Origin: Segetibacter aerophilus
Lineage (GTDB): Bacteria; Bacteroidota; Bacteroidia; Chitinophagales; Chitinophagaceae
Length of the DNA: 64,000 bases
Assembly: GCF_007991655.1 (NCBI RefSeq)
Contig: NZ_BJYT01000010.1
Location: 1-64,000 of the forward strand
Direction: 5' to 3'
The notes under the pieces were generated by a model. The model searched no databases and was not told the DNA's origin. It was given only the letters and a program-made list of their open reading frames with translations. The position numbers and the translations under genes are program-made. Positions 54,232 through 62,584 of this stretch are shown piece by piece (the stretch's first letter is position 1; each line of letters begins with the position of its first letter).

Positions 54232-55617
54232 ATGAACGACGATAAAAATAATTACGCTCTTTTAAGCTCCCCTTTACGGGCGGGGGGGCTAATAGTACTC
54301 GGCGGTGGTGAAAGCGGTGTGGGTGCCGCAATACTGGGAAAGCAAAAAGGTTATAATGTTTTTCTAAGCGACGGCGGTTCATTGAAAGAAAGTTATAAGC
54401 AGGAACTACTTGCAAACAATATAGAATTTGAAGAAGGCGGACATACGGAAGAGAAGATATTAAGTGCCGATGAAATTGTAAAAAGTCCGGGTATCCCTGA
54501 GAAGAATGAACTGGTTAAAAAGATAAGAGCTAAGGGAATTCCGGTGATTAGTGAAATAGAATTAGCGTACAGGTTTAAGGGTGATAGTAAGATTGTAGCC
54601 ATCACAGGCAGTAATGGCAAAAGCACTACAACCTCACTTATCTATCATATATGCAAAGTTGCGGGTCTTGATGCAGCCCTCGTTGGTAACATCGGGTACT
54701 CGTTTGCGAAGCAGGTGGCTGAAGATCCAAAGCCATTATATGTAGCTGAAATAAGTTCGTTTCAACTAGATGATATCAAGGAATTCAGGCCGGATGTATC
54801 GGTGCTGTTAAACATAACAGAAGATCATTTAGACAGGTATGAATACAAGTTTGAAAACTATATAAACAGCAAGTTTAAGATAATAGAGAACCAGACTGAA
54901 GATGACTATTTCATATACAACCTGGACGATGAAGTGATAACGAAAAAACTGGAGACTTTAACCCTACATATAAACCAACTGCCATTTTCCATGAAACAAG
55001 AAGTAAAGAAAGGAGCATACATCAAGGCCGACCAGATGATGCTGAAGATACAGGAAGAACGAGTGAGTATGAGCATTTACGACTTTGCTCTGAAAGGAAT
55101 ACACAATCAACACAACACAATGGCAGCAGGCATTGCAGCTTCTACCCTTGGCATACGCAAGGAGAAGATCAGGGAGGCGGTGAAGACATTTGAGAGTCTC
55201 GAGCACCGTATGGAATATGTAGCTACAGTTCGCGGAGTAGATTTTATAAATGACAGCAAAGCGACGAATGTTAACAGCACCTGGTATGCGTTGGAAAGTT
55301 TGAAGAAGCCGGCCGTTCTGATATTAGGAGGCGTTGACAAAGGAAACGATTATTCATTTATAGAAGACCTGGTAAAAGACAGAGTAAAGGCAATTGTATG
55401 CATGGGACTGGATAACAAAAAAATTCATGCAGCTTTTAAAGATGTAGTAAAAACAATTGTCGACACACAAAGCGCACATGACGCTGTAACAACAGCATTC
55501 AACCTTGCTTCAAAAGGTGAAGCAGTATTGCTTAGTCCGGCCTGCGCAAGTTTCGATCTTTTTAAGAATTACGAAGAAAGAGGAAAGAAATTTAAAGAAG
55601 CAGTAAAGGAGTTGTAG
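54232..55617 (+). CDS. murD: UDP-N-acetylmuramoyl-L-alanine:D-glutamate ligase MurD
   Basis: Adds D-glutamate to UDP-MurNAc-Ala. ATG at 54232 is preferred to a TTG three codons earlier; 461 residues. The N-terminal Rossmann-like strand LIVLGGGESGVGAAIL is preceded by about 20 extra residues, of which SSPLRAGG is encoded by a palindromic repeat (54265-54290). The ATP loop AITGSNGKSTTTSLIYH, AEISSFQLDDI, NITEDHLDRYEY and FINDSKATNVNSTWYAL are intact, so the enzyme should be active. The start codon lies between two inverted repeat copies. Confidence 0.95.
   Translation: MNDDKNNYALLSSPLRAGGLIVLGGGESGVGAAILGKQKGYNVFLSDGGSLKESYKQELLANNIEFEEGGHTEEKILSADEIVKSPGIPEKNELVKKIRAKGIPVISEIELAYRFKGDSKIVAITGSNGKSTTTSLIYHICKVAGLDAALVGNIGYSFAKQVAEDPKPLYVAEISSFQLDDIKEFRPDVSVLLNITEDHLDRYEYKFENYINSKFKIIENQTEDDYFIYNLDDEVITKKLETLTLHINQLPFSMKQEVKKGAYIKADQMMLKIQEERVSMSIYDFALKGIHNQHNTMAAGIAASTLGIRKEKIREAVKTFESLEHRMEYVATVRGVDFINDSKATNVNSTWYALESLKKPAVLILGGVDKGNDYSFIEDLVKDRVKAIVCMGLDNKKIHAAFKDVVKTIVDTQSAHDAVTTAFNLASKGEAVLLSPACASFDLFKNYEERGKKFKEAVKEL
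54265..54290 (+). repeat. dcw junction element, copy 2 (plus, inside murD)
   Basis: AGCTCCCCTTTACGGGCGGG plus a G run, read in frame as SSPLRAGG. It is complementary to copy 1 across the murD start codon. Confidence 0.85.
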
Positions 55618-55649
55618 AAAACAAGGTGAAAGGAAAAAGGTATAGGGTA

Positions 55650-55690
55650 AAAGGCCCTGAACCTTACGCCCTAAACCTTAAACCCGATTT
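55650..55690. repeat. CCTTAAACCC-type tract before ftsW
   Basis: AAGGCCCTGAACCTTACGCC then CTAAACCTTAAACCC. It resembles the tract at 17-100. It occupies most of the 77-bp gap between the murD stop and the chosen ftsW start and could be translated if the upstream GTG at 55626 were used. Confidence 0.55.
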
Positions 55691-55694
55691 TAGA

Positions 55695-57038
55695 ATGAGT
55701 ACATTTTTCAATAAGCCGTTTTCAGAGATGCCACCGGTAAGAGGTGTAGGCGGAGGCTTGCTTAAAAGGACCAAAGGCGATAAGTATATCTGGGGAATAG
55801 TTATTCTGCTGGCTATTACTTCTTTGCTGGTTGTTTATAGCGCCACAGGATCATTGGCCTACAAGATGTACAAAGGCAACACCGAGGTGTACCTGTTTAA
55901 GCAATTTGCTTTCATCGTTTTGGGCATTATTGTAATCTATTTTGCGCATCGGATTAACTACACGCTCTATTCAAGGTTTGCATTGTACCTCTTTCTTGCT
56001 GCCATACCATTAATGATATTTACTTATTTCTTTGGCGCTACTATCAACGATGGAAGCCGGTGGATTAAGCTTCCCATCATCAACATGACTTTCCAGACGA
56101 GTGATCTTGCGAAGTTGGGATTGTTTATGTACCTGAGCAGGCAGTTGAGTCGAAAGCAGGAAGTAATCAAAGATTTCAAAACCGGCTTTTTGCCCATTAT
56201 TATTCCAATCGGAATCATTTGTATGCTCATTGCTCCGGCAAATCTTTCAACAGCTCTGCTGACAGGTGCAACAGGGTTGCTGCTCATGTTTATTGGCAGG
56301 GCGCAGGTAAAACACATTCTTTCAACGATAGGAATTGCGCTCGTACCGGTGCTGCTTTTAATTGCAGTTGCGGTAGGGACTTATGATAAGAATACAGAAA
56401 AGCAAACAAAAAGTGTTGCTATCAGCGAGCTAAAATCGCATGGTAGAATTGGCACCTGGATAAACCGGGTTCAAGACTTTATGTACGCAAGCGACGAAGA
56501 AACACCTTACCAGGTTCAGCAGGCGAAAATTGCCATTGCAAAAGGTGGGATAATTGGCGTAGGTCCGGGAAACAGCGAAGCGAAGAACTTTATGCCTCAT
56601 CCATATTCCGATATGATTTATGCAGTAATACTTGAAGAGTATGGACTGATCGGAGGCGCGATCATCATTTTCATGTACCTCATTTTTCTTCTGCGTTGTA
56701 TACGATTGTTTAGAAAATGTCCCTTTGCATTTGGTGCATTCCTGGCGCTGGGGCTAAGCTTTACACTTGTGATACAAGCAATGGCAAACATGGCAGTAGC
56801 GGTAAATCTTGTTCCTGTAACAGGTGTTACGCTGCCACTGGTTAGCATGGGCGGAAGCTCGTTTCTCTTTACCTGTGCATCTATAGGAATTGTGCTGAGT
56901 GTAGCAAGAAACGTCGAACAACTGGAAGGGAGGATCCCTCCAACTTCCCCTCAAGGGGAGGCTGTGAAGCCGGTTGATGAAGTCGAGGAACCTATTAATA
57001 AAAAGAGAATTGAGAAAGAGTTGGAGCCCCAGCCCTAA
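55695..57038 (+). CDS. ftsW: SEDS-family peptidoglycan polymerase FtsW
   Basis: Septal peptidoglycan glycosyltransferase that works with FtsI; about ten membrane segments, 447 residues from ATG 55695. A GTG at 55626 would add a leader made of an intergenic repeat and is rejected. Motifs: YSATGSLAYKMYKGNTEVYL, FFGATINDGSRWIKLPI, TFQTSDLAKLGLFMYL, HPYSDMIYAVILEEYGLIGG and VPVTGVTLPLVSMGGSSFLF. The C-terminal tail contains a palindromic insertion (PPTSPQGEAVKP, 56938-56966) and ends in LEPQP, with the stop codon supplied by the junction element. Confidence 0.95.
   Translation: MSTFFNKPFSEMPPVRGVGGGLLKRTKGDKYIWGIVILLAITSLLVVYSATGSLAYKMYKGNTEVYLFKQFAFIVLGIIVIYFAHRINYTLYSRFALYLFLAAIPLMIFTYFFGATINDGSRWIKLPIINMTFQTSDLAKLGLFMYLSRQLSRKQEVIKDFKTGFLPIIIPIGIICMLIAPANLSTALLTGATGLLLMFIGRAQVKHILSTIGIALVPVLLLIAVAVGTYDKNTEKQTKSVAISELKSHGRIGTWINRVQDFMYASDEETPYQVQQAKIAIAKGGIIGVGPGNSEAKNFMPHPYSDMIYAVILEEYGLIGGAIIIFMYLIFLLRCIRLFRKCPFAFGAFLALGLSFTLVIQAMANMAVAVNLVPVTGVTLPLVSMGGSSFLFTCASIGIVLSVARNVEQLEGRIPPTSPQGEAVKPVDEVEEPINKKRIEKELEPQP
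56942..56962. repeat. Palindromic element in the ftsW C-terminal coding part
   Basis: CTTCCCCTCAAGGGGAGGC, read as TSPQGEA, in the low-complexity tail of FtsW. It is a variant of the CCCTTTAGGG junction element with CTCAAG at the centre. Confidence 0.7.
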
Positions 57039-57051
57039 AGGGAGGAGAGAG
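57024..57051 (-). repeat. dcw junction element, copy 3 (minus, end of ftsW)
   Basis: GAGCCCCAGCCCTAAAGGG followed by AGGAGAGAG. It encodes the last residues EPQP and the TAA stop of ftsW. It is inverted relative to the copy in murG at 57149. Confidence 0.87.
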
Positions 57052-57112
57052 AAAACAGCTATTAAAATAAGAAGTTTATAGTGGATGGGTATAAAGAAGA
57101 AAAAAAAATTTG

Positions 57113-58267
57113 ATGATAGAACTGACCCCAAATACTGAAACGGTTTCCGGCTCCCCCTTTAGGGGGCGGGGGGGGCATATTATCATTGCAGGTGGAGGAA
57201 CAGGCGGACACATTTTTCCGGCAATTGCTATTGCAAATGCCATAAATCAAATGGCACCTGGTATAGAGATTTTGTTTGTTGGCGCCAAAGGAAAAATGGA
57301 AATGGAAAAAGTGCCGCTGGCCGGATACAAAATAGAAGGCCTCGACATAGCGGGATTTAACAGAAGTTCTTTGATAAAAAATATTGGTCTGCCTTTGAAG
57401 CTTATTAAGAGCTTTTTCCAGGTAAGGAAAATTATTGCCGAATTTAAACCAGACGCAGTAATTGGTGTGGGAGGATATTCAAGCTTTCCGGTTCTAAAGC
57501 AGGCGCAGTTAAAAGGTATCCCAACGTTCATCCATGAGAGCAATTCGTTTGCCGGTAAAACAAACATGCTACTTGGAAAAAAGGCGACGAAAATATTTGT
57601 TGCATCAGAAGGAATGGAAAAATTCTTTCCTGCTACAAAGCTTTTAGTAACGGGTAATCCTGTAAGAAAATCAATTGCTCAATCATCGGTAACACGTTCA
57701 GAAGCATTTCGTTTTTTCAATCTTGATGAAACTAAAACTACTGTGTTAGCGGTTGGCGGAAGTCTAGGTGCAAGAAGCATAAATGAAGCCTTAGCAAGTA
57801 AGCTGGATGCGCTTCGAGCACGTGAATTACAACTTATCTGGCAAACCGGAAAAACAACGGCGGCGGCATATAAAGAGAAAGCAAGTAACTGTGAAAACGT
57901 GTGGGTAGATGAATTTATAACGCAAATGGAAATGGCTTATGCCGCGGCTGATATAGTTATCAGCCGATCAGGAGCAATGGCGGTTACTGAATTGTGTGTA
58001 GCTAAAAAACCCGTCATATTTGTTCCGTTTCCACATGCTTCAGAAGATCACCAGACAGTTAATGCACAAACCCTGGTTAACAGGAAAGCGGCGCTGATGA
58101 TTAAAGACAATGAGGCAAATGATAAGCTTATAGGAATGACAATTTCGCTTGCTGAGAATAAAGACCTGCAAAACGATCTAAGTAAGAACATAGCAAAGCT
58201 TGCTGTAACAAACGCAGATGAAGTGATAGCAAGTGAGATATTGAAGACGCTGAAGCCCCAACCCTAA
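57113..58267 (+). CDS. murG: Lipid II synthase MurG (UDP-GlcNAc transferase)
   Basis: Transfers GlcNAc to lipid I on the cytoplasmic face of the membrane. ATG at 57113 gives 384 residues. The first strand and G-loop, HIIIAGGGTGGHIFPAIAIA, are preceded by about 20 residues including GSPFRGRGG, coded by the palindromic element. VIGVGGYSSFPVL, FIHESNSFAGKTN, AVGGSLGARSINEAL and ISRSGAMAVTELCVAKKPVI are typical. The protein ends KPQP, encoded by another copy. Active-site regions are untouched by the repeats. Confidence 0.95.
   Translation: MIELTPNTETVSGSPFRGRGGHIIIAGGGTGGHIFPAIAIANAINQMAPGIEILFVGAKGKMEMEKVPLAGYKIEGLDIAGFNRSSLIKNIGLPLKLIKSFFQVRKIIAEFKPDAVIGVGGYSSFPVLKQAQLKGIPTFIHESNSFAGKTNMLLGKKATKIFVASEGMEKFFPATKLLVTGNPVRKSIAQSSVTRSEAFRFFNLDETKTTVLAVGGSLGARSINEALASKLDALRARELQLIWQTGKTTAAAYKEKASNCENVWVDEFITQMEMAYAAADIVISRSGAMAVTELCVAKKPVIFVPFPHASEDHQTVNAQTLVNRKAALMIKDNEANDKLIGMTISLAENKDLQNDLSKNIAKLAVTNADEVIASEILKTLKPQP
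57149..57176 (+). repeat. dcw junction element, copy 4 (plus, inside murG)
   Basis: GGCTCCCCCTTTAGGGGGCG followed by a G run, in frame as GSPFRGRGG. CCCCCTTTAGGGGG can form its own hairpin and can also pair with copy 3 about 100 bp upstream. Confidence 0.87.
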
Positions 58268-58280
58268 AGGGAGGAGAGAG
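58252..58280 (-). repeat. dcw junction element, copy 5 (minus, end of murG)
   Basis: GAAGCCCCAACCCTAAAGGG followed by AGGAGAGAG. It supplies KPQP and the TAA stop of murG, as copy 3 does for ftsW. Confidence 0.87.
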
Positions 58281-58320
58281 TGGTGATGGATTTATAAAAT
58301 AGAATAATGAGCGAGAATTA

Positions 58321-59715
58321 ATGAACGAAGAGAAAAATTATAGTGCTGCTAAAAGCTCCCCTTTAGGGGCGGGGAGGCATAGTCTCTATTTCATAGGCAT
58401 CGGCGGAATTGGAATGAGTGCAATAGCACGCTATTTCAATACACAAGGAGTGAAGGTTAGTGGTTATGATAAGACCGCCACGGTGCTAACAAAGCAGTTG
58501 GAAGCGGAAGGGATAAATATACATTATGAGGAGAACCTTTCACTGATCCCGAAAGAAGTGGACCTCGTGGTTTATACGCCTGCTGTTCCGGCAAATCATG
58601 CCGAGTTGCAGTTTTATCAGAACAACGGTTACAAGGTTGTAAAGAGAAGTGATGTTTTAAAAATCATTACAGAAAGTTCTTTTAATATCTGTGTTGCAGG
58701 TACCCATGGTAAGACAACTGTCAGTACAATGATCGCTCATATTCTTCGTCACACAAGTTTTGGTTGTAATGCTTTTTTAGGAGGCATTTCTGCAAACTAC
58801 CAGACCAATTTTTGGAGTGATAAAAAGAATGTCTGTGTGATAGAAGCAGATGAGTACGATAGAAGCTTTTTGAAGCTATCGCCAGATGTTGCTGTAATCA
58901 CAGCGATGGATCCTGACCACCTGGACATTTATGGAACAGCCGAAGAATTTGAAAACGCATTTATTGATTTTTCAAAAAAGGTTAAAAAAAGCGGGATACT
59001 AATAACAAAATTTGGATTAAGCAGAAGTGAAGAATTTACGGCTGACAAACAGTTAACCTACAGTTTAAATGACACTAATGCTGATGCATATGCAGGAAAA
59101 ATAAAAGTTGAAAATGGCTCTTATGTTTTTGATGTGACTGTTAATGATTGGTCACTGAAAGACGTGACACTACACATGGGTGGTTTGCACAACATCGAAA
59201 ATATTGTAGCTGCCATATGTGTCGCAAAACAGCTAGGAATAGATGACCAGAAAATAAAAAGTGCAGTAGCTGATTTTAAGGGAGTCAGGAGAAGGTTTGA
59301 ATACGTGGTAAAAAATGCTGAGCACGTTTTAATTGATGACTATGCGCACCATCCGGAAGAACTAAGGGCGCTGATAGGTGGCGTAAGAAGTTTGTTTGAA
59401 CAGGACGTTGTTATGGTATTTCAACCGCATCTTTTTAGCCGCACAAAAGACCAGGCAGAAGGTTTCGCAGAAGTGCTGGACCTGTGTGATGAAGTCGTTT
59501 TATTGCCTATTTATCCAGCGAGAGAATTACCAATGGAAGGTGTCAGCAGTGAGATGATTTTAGAGAAAATGACTATTGCAAACAAAAAGGTTTTAAGTAA
59601 AGACGCGGTAAAAAATTGGATAAAAAAAAGCAAACCCAAACTGTTGGTGATGGCTGGTGCAGGAGATATCGATCTACTGATTCAAGAGGTTAAGGTATTA
59701 TTAGAATCACAATAA
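58321..59715 (+). CDS. murC: UDP-N-acetylmuramate:L-alanine ligase MurC
   Basis: First amino-acid-adding enzyme of peptidoglycan precursor synthesis, 464 residues from ATG 58321. The start MNEEKNYSAAKSSPLGAG contains a repeat-encoded part (SSPLGAG) before the real fold, which begins SLYFIGIGGIGMSAIARYF. ATP loop CVAGTHGKTTVSTMIAH, CVIEADEYDRSFL, MDPDHLDIYGT and IDDYAHHPEELRALI are intact. It follows murG by 53 bp and precedes ftsQ by 6 bp. Confidence 0.95.
   Translation: MNEEKNYSAAKSSPLGAGRHSLYFIGIGGIGMSAIARYFNTQGVKVSGYDKTATVLTKQLEAEGINIHYEENLSLIPKEVDLVVYTPAVPANHAELQFYQNNGYKVVKRSDVLKIITESSFNICVAGTHGKTTVSTMIAHILRHTSFGCNAFLGGISANYQTNFWSDKKNVCVIEADEYDRSFLKLSPDVAVITAMDPDHLDIYGTAEEFENAFIDFSKKVKKSGILITKFGLSRSEEFTADKQLTYSLNDTNADAYAGKIKVENGSYVFDVTVNDWSLKDVTLHMGGLHNIENIVAAICVAKQLGIDDQKIKSAVADFKGVRRRFEYVVKNAEHVLIDDYAHHPEELRALIGGVRSLFEQDVVMVFQPHLFSRTKDQAEGFAEVLDLCDEVVLLPIYPARELPMEGVSSEMILEKMTIANKKVLSKDAVKNWIKKSKPKLLVMAGAGDIDLLIQEVKVLLESQ
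58354..58378 (+). repeat. dcw junction element, copy 6 (plus, inside murC)
   Basis: AGCTCCCCTTTAGGGGCGGG followed by GAGGC, in frame as SSPLGAG. It is inverted with respect to copy 5; the pair encloses the murC start codon. Confidence 0.87.
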
Positions 59716-59721
59716 AAAGTT

Positions 59722-60897
59722 ATGCAACAAGTGTGGAGAAAAAGATGGAGGAACGGCGGATGGATTGCACTTGGAGCGATTACTTTAGTGTTACTTGTGT
59801 CGGCAATTCATGCCAAGAATAATAAGGAGTGTACGGGCATTGAAGTGTCGTTTAATAGGGACGGAACTAACTTCTTCGTGGATGAAAAAGGCGTTGTCGC
59901 AGTATTAAAAGCATATGGCTCCATTAAAGGAGAACCGATAGAAAACATCAACCTGAAAGCACTGGAAGAAAGACTAAAAGCCGACAGGTGGATTGCAAAT
60001 GCAGAATTGTTTTTCGATAACAAACAGGTGCTACAGGTGATAGTTGAGGAGAAAGAACCTGTAGCCCGGATTTTCACTGTTGAAGGAAGTTCTTTTTATA
60101 TAGATAGTGCATGTAGAAGATTGCCACTAAGTGAAAAGTTAAGTGCAAGGATACCAATGTTCACCAACTTTCCGTCAAATCGATCAACGTTGTCGAGACC
60201 TGATAGTGAGTTATTGGCATCGGCCAAAGACTTAGCATTGTTCATACAGGCAGATGATTTTTGGAAAGCGCAGGTAGCACAGGTAGACATAACACCAACT
60301 GGTTTTGAAATGATACCAACAGTTGGAAGTCATGTGGTCGCGTTAGGTAAAGATGGGAATTGGCAGCAAAAGTTTGACCGGCTGTTTAGTTTTTATAAGC
60401 AGGTATGGACGCAGGTTGGGTTTGAAAAGTACGAGAAGTTGGATGTTCAGTTTGATGGGCAGGTAGTAGCCACCGTAAAAGGAGCAAAACCAGCAAAGGT
60501 AGATAGTGTAAAAGCGAGGATGGCTTACGAGAATTTACTTATCCAGGTAAAAAAATTAGAGACTGATTCTATCGCGGATAATAGTAATAATGATTCTTTT
60601 AGAGATTCTGCTAAAGTGAAAAATCCAACCTCAACAAATGCACAAATAGTAAACGTGGGAGGAAAAAAAATATTGCCTGTTAAACAAAATATTTCAAGCA
60701 CCGCCTCACGGAAATTAGCTGCAAAAGTACCGCAAGCAAAGGTGGTTGTGGTAAAAGAAAAACAGGTTAATGAAGTGGTGAAACAAGGCGCAATAAAACC
60801 GGCTGTAGTAACTAAAAAAGCAGAGCCGAAGAAAGAGCCAAAGGCTGTTATGAAACCGAACACGAATGTAAAAGGCAAAGTTGTAAAAGTGAAATAG
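59722..60897 (+). CDS. ftsQ: Cell-division protein FtsQ with long basic tail
   Basis: Bitopic divisome protein, 391 residues. A short basic cytoplasmic start (MQQVWRKRWRNGG), one membrane helix (WIALGAITLVLLVSAIHA), a POTRA-like region (about 40-120, LKALEERLKADRWIANAEL) and a beta domain to about residue 265. After about 276 it has an unusual disordered tail of roughly 115 residues rich in Lys, Val, Ala and Pro (KAEPKKEPKAVMKPNTNVKG), absent from E. coli FtsQ. It starts six bases after the murC stop. Confidence 0.92.
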   Translation: MQQVWRKRWRNGGWIALGAITLVLLVSAIHAKNNKECTGIEVSFNRDGTNFFVDEKGVVAVLKAYGSIKGEPIENINLKALEERLKADRWIANAELFFDNKQVLQVIVEEKEPVARIFTVEGSSFYIDSACRRLPLSEKLSARIPMFTNFPSNRSTLSRPDSELLASAKDLALFIQADDFWKAQVAQVDITPTGFEMIPTVGSHVVALGKDGNWQQKFDRLFSFYKQVWTQVGFEKYEKLDVQFDGQVVATVKGAKPAKVDSVKARMAYENLLIQVKKLETDSIADNSNNDSFRDSAKVKNPTSTNAQIVNVGGKKILPVKQNISSTASRKLAAKVPQAKVVVVKEKQVNEVVKQGAIKPAVVTKKAEPKKEPKAVMKPNTNVKGKVVKVK

Positions 60898-60932
60898 AAG
60901 CGATACAGACAATAGGCAAGTAAAGAGAAACA

Positions 60933-60952
60933 GTACAAGTGAGTGACACAAC
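60933..60952 (-). repeat. Dispersed 20-bp repeat, copy 12 (type B, exact)
   Basis: The minus strand reads GTTGTGTCACTCACTTGTAC, identical to copies 1 and 4. It lies between ftsQ and ftsA. The extension shared by copies 1 and 4 is not present here. Confidence 0.87.
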
Positions 60953-61042
60953 GATGATGAGGGAAGGAACACTGCTGGGGCCTAACATAAGGAAATAACA
61001 TGAGAGGTTAGAATAGATTAAAACATAAAAACAACAACAGCT

Positions 61043-61070
61043 TTAAGCCTCGCGGGGGTTTGAGGCTTAA
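61043..61070. promoter_or_regulatory. Leader hairpin upstream of ftsA
   Basis: Perfect 9-bp stem TTAAGCCTC / GAGGCTTAA around loop GCGGGGGTTT, 17 bp before the ftsA ATG. No T run follows, so it is a leader structure or repeat rather than a terminator. The AAGCTTGAGGCTTT before ftsL is similar. Confidence 0.55.
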
Positions 61071-61087
61071 CAAAAACACACATAGAT

Positions 61088-62473
61088 ATGAACGTCAACG
61101 AAGCACCCATCATTGTAGGTCTCGACATCGGCACAACCAAAATTGCTGCCATCGCGGGACGTAAAAATGAGTACGGTAAGCTGGAGATCCTTGGCTTTGG
61201 CCGTGCTAATAGCACAGGCGTACAACACGGCCAGGTTTTAAACATTGAGCAAACGATCAAAGCGATTCAACAAGCTTTAAAAAATTGCTATGAGTCAAAC
61301 CCTGACCTGGAGATCAGCGAGGTGTACGTGGGAATTGCGGGGCATCATATAAAGAGTTTGCAAACCCGTGGCGACATTGTTCGGCAGGATTCAGAGAACG
61401 AGATTACCATCTTTGAAATCGAGCAATTAATAGACAACCAAAAGAAGACTTTCATTCCTGCGGGCGATCAGATCATAGATGTAATTCCGCAAGAGTTTAC
61501 GGTTGATAATATTCAAAACATCCCTAACCCTATTGGATATAATGGGGTTAAGGTTGGAGCGAATTTTCACATTATTACCGGCGACAGAAATGCCATCAGA
61601 AACATCAATAGGGCTGTTGACAAGAGTGGTCTAAAAACCAAAGACCTTGTTCTGCAACCACTGGCTTCAGCATCAGCGGTGATGAGTGAACTGGATATGG
61701 AAGCTGGTGTAGCGATCCTCGACATTGGCGGAGGTACTAGTGACCTTGCTGTTTTCTACGAAGGAATTCTAAAGCATACTGCAGTCATTCCTTTCGGCGG
61801 TGAGAATATTACCAACGATATTAAAACCGGTCTTGGTGTATTGAAGCAACAAGCTGAAGCAATGAAAGTGCAGTTTGGAAGTGCCCTGGCGGATGAAGCA
61901 AAAGCAAATGCTTTCATTACTATACCAGGAATGAATGGTATGCCCGCAAAAGAAATCAGTGTTAAAAACCTTGCTAACATCATACAGGCGAGGATGGGCG
62001 AAATACTCGATTTTGTTACTTACCATCTTAAGCAAGTAGGTCTCGATACAAGGATGTTGAATGGCGGAATTATTCTAACAGGAGGTGGTTCTCAGTTAAA
62101 GCACCTTATTCAATTGACTGAATATTCTACAGGTCTATATGCACGCATCGGTTTCCCTAACGGTCACCTTGCTGCCAACCATATTGACGAGTTGAAGAAA
62201 CCAATGTACAGTACTTGTATTGGTTTGATCTTAAAAGGCTATAGCGACTACGAACATAAATACAAGGAATTCGAAAAATCTTTTAAGAAAGTAGTTGTTC
62301 CTGAAACGCTTGTAAAAGAAGACGAGCCCGAAGTAAGACCACTTGAAGTACCCATCGCAGAAACAAAAGAAACTGTAAATACAAGAGGAAGAAAAGGAAT
62401 GACAAAGTTCTGGGAGAAGTTTAAAAACAACTTGCTGGAACTTTTTAAAGAAGAAGGTGACAAGGACTTATAG
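61088..62473 (+). CDS. ftsA: Cell-division protein FtsA
   Basis: Actin-like protein that anchors FtsZ to the membrane, 461 residues. Phosphate loops VGLDIGTTKIAAIAGRK and AILDIGGGTSDLAVF, connect region IILTGGGSQLKHL, and the 1C-type subdomain HHIKSLQTRGDIVRQ are present. The end, MTKFWEKFKNNLLELFKEEG, is an amphipathic membrane-targeting helix. An acidic linker of about 45 residues precedes it. A palindromic hairpin starts at the stop codon and separates it from ftsZ. Confidence 0.96.
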   Translation: MNVNEAPIIVGLDIGTTKIAAIAGRKNEYGKLEILGFGRANSTGVQHGQVLNIEQTIKAIQQALKNCYESNPDLEISEVYVGIAGHHIKSLQTRGDIVRQDSENEITIFEIEQLIDNQKKTFIPAGDQIIDVIPQEFTVDNIQNIPNPIGYNGVKVGANFHIITGDRNAIRNINRAVDKSGLKTKDLVLQPLASASAVMSELDMEAGVAILDIGGGTSDLAVFYEGILKHTAVIPFGGENITNDIKTGLGVLKQQAEAMKVQFGSALADEAKANAFITIPGMNGMPAKEISVKNLANIIQARMGEILDFVTYHLKQVGLDTRMLNGGIILTGGGSQLKHLIQLTEYSTGLYARIGFPNGHLAANHIDELKKPMYSTCIGLILKGYSDYEHKYKEFEKSFKKVVVPETLVKEDEPEVRPLEVPIAETKETVNTRGRKGMTKFWEKFKNNLLELFKEEGDKDL

Positions 62474-62521
62474 AGTTATGAATGTAGAGTTATGAGTTAC
62501 AGCACTCATAATTCATAACTC
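62473..62521. repeat. Inverted repeat between ftsA and ftsZ
   Basis: Arms GAGTTATGAAT and ATTCATAACTC (11 bp), with an inner ATGAGT/ACTCAT pair. The first base is the last base of the ftsA stop. It is similar in style to the repeat at 28856-28925. Confidence 0.75.
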
Positions 62522-62584
62522 AGAACTTATAACTAGTAAAACAACAACAAAACATAATCTATTTACCCAATCAAATTTCGAACT

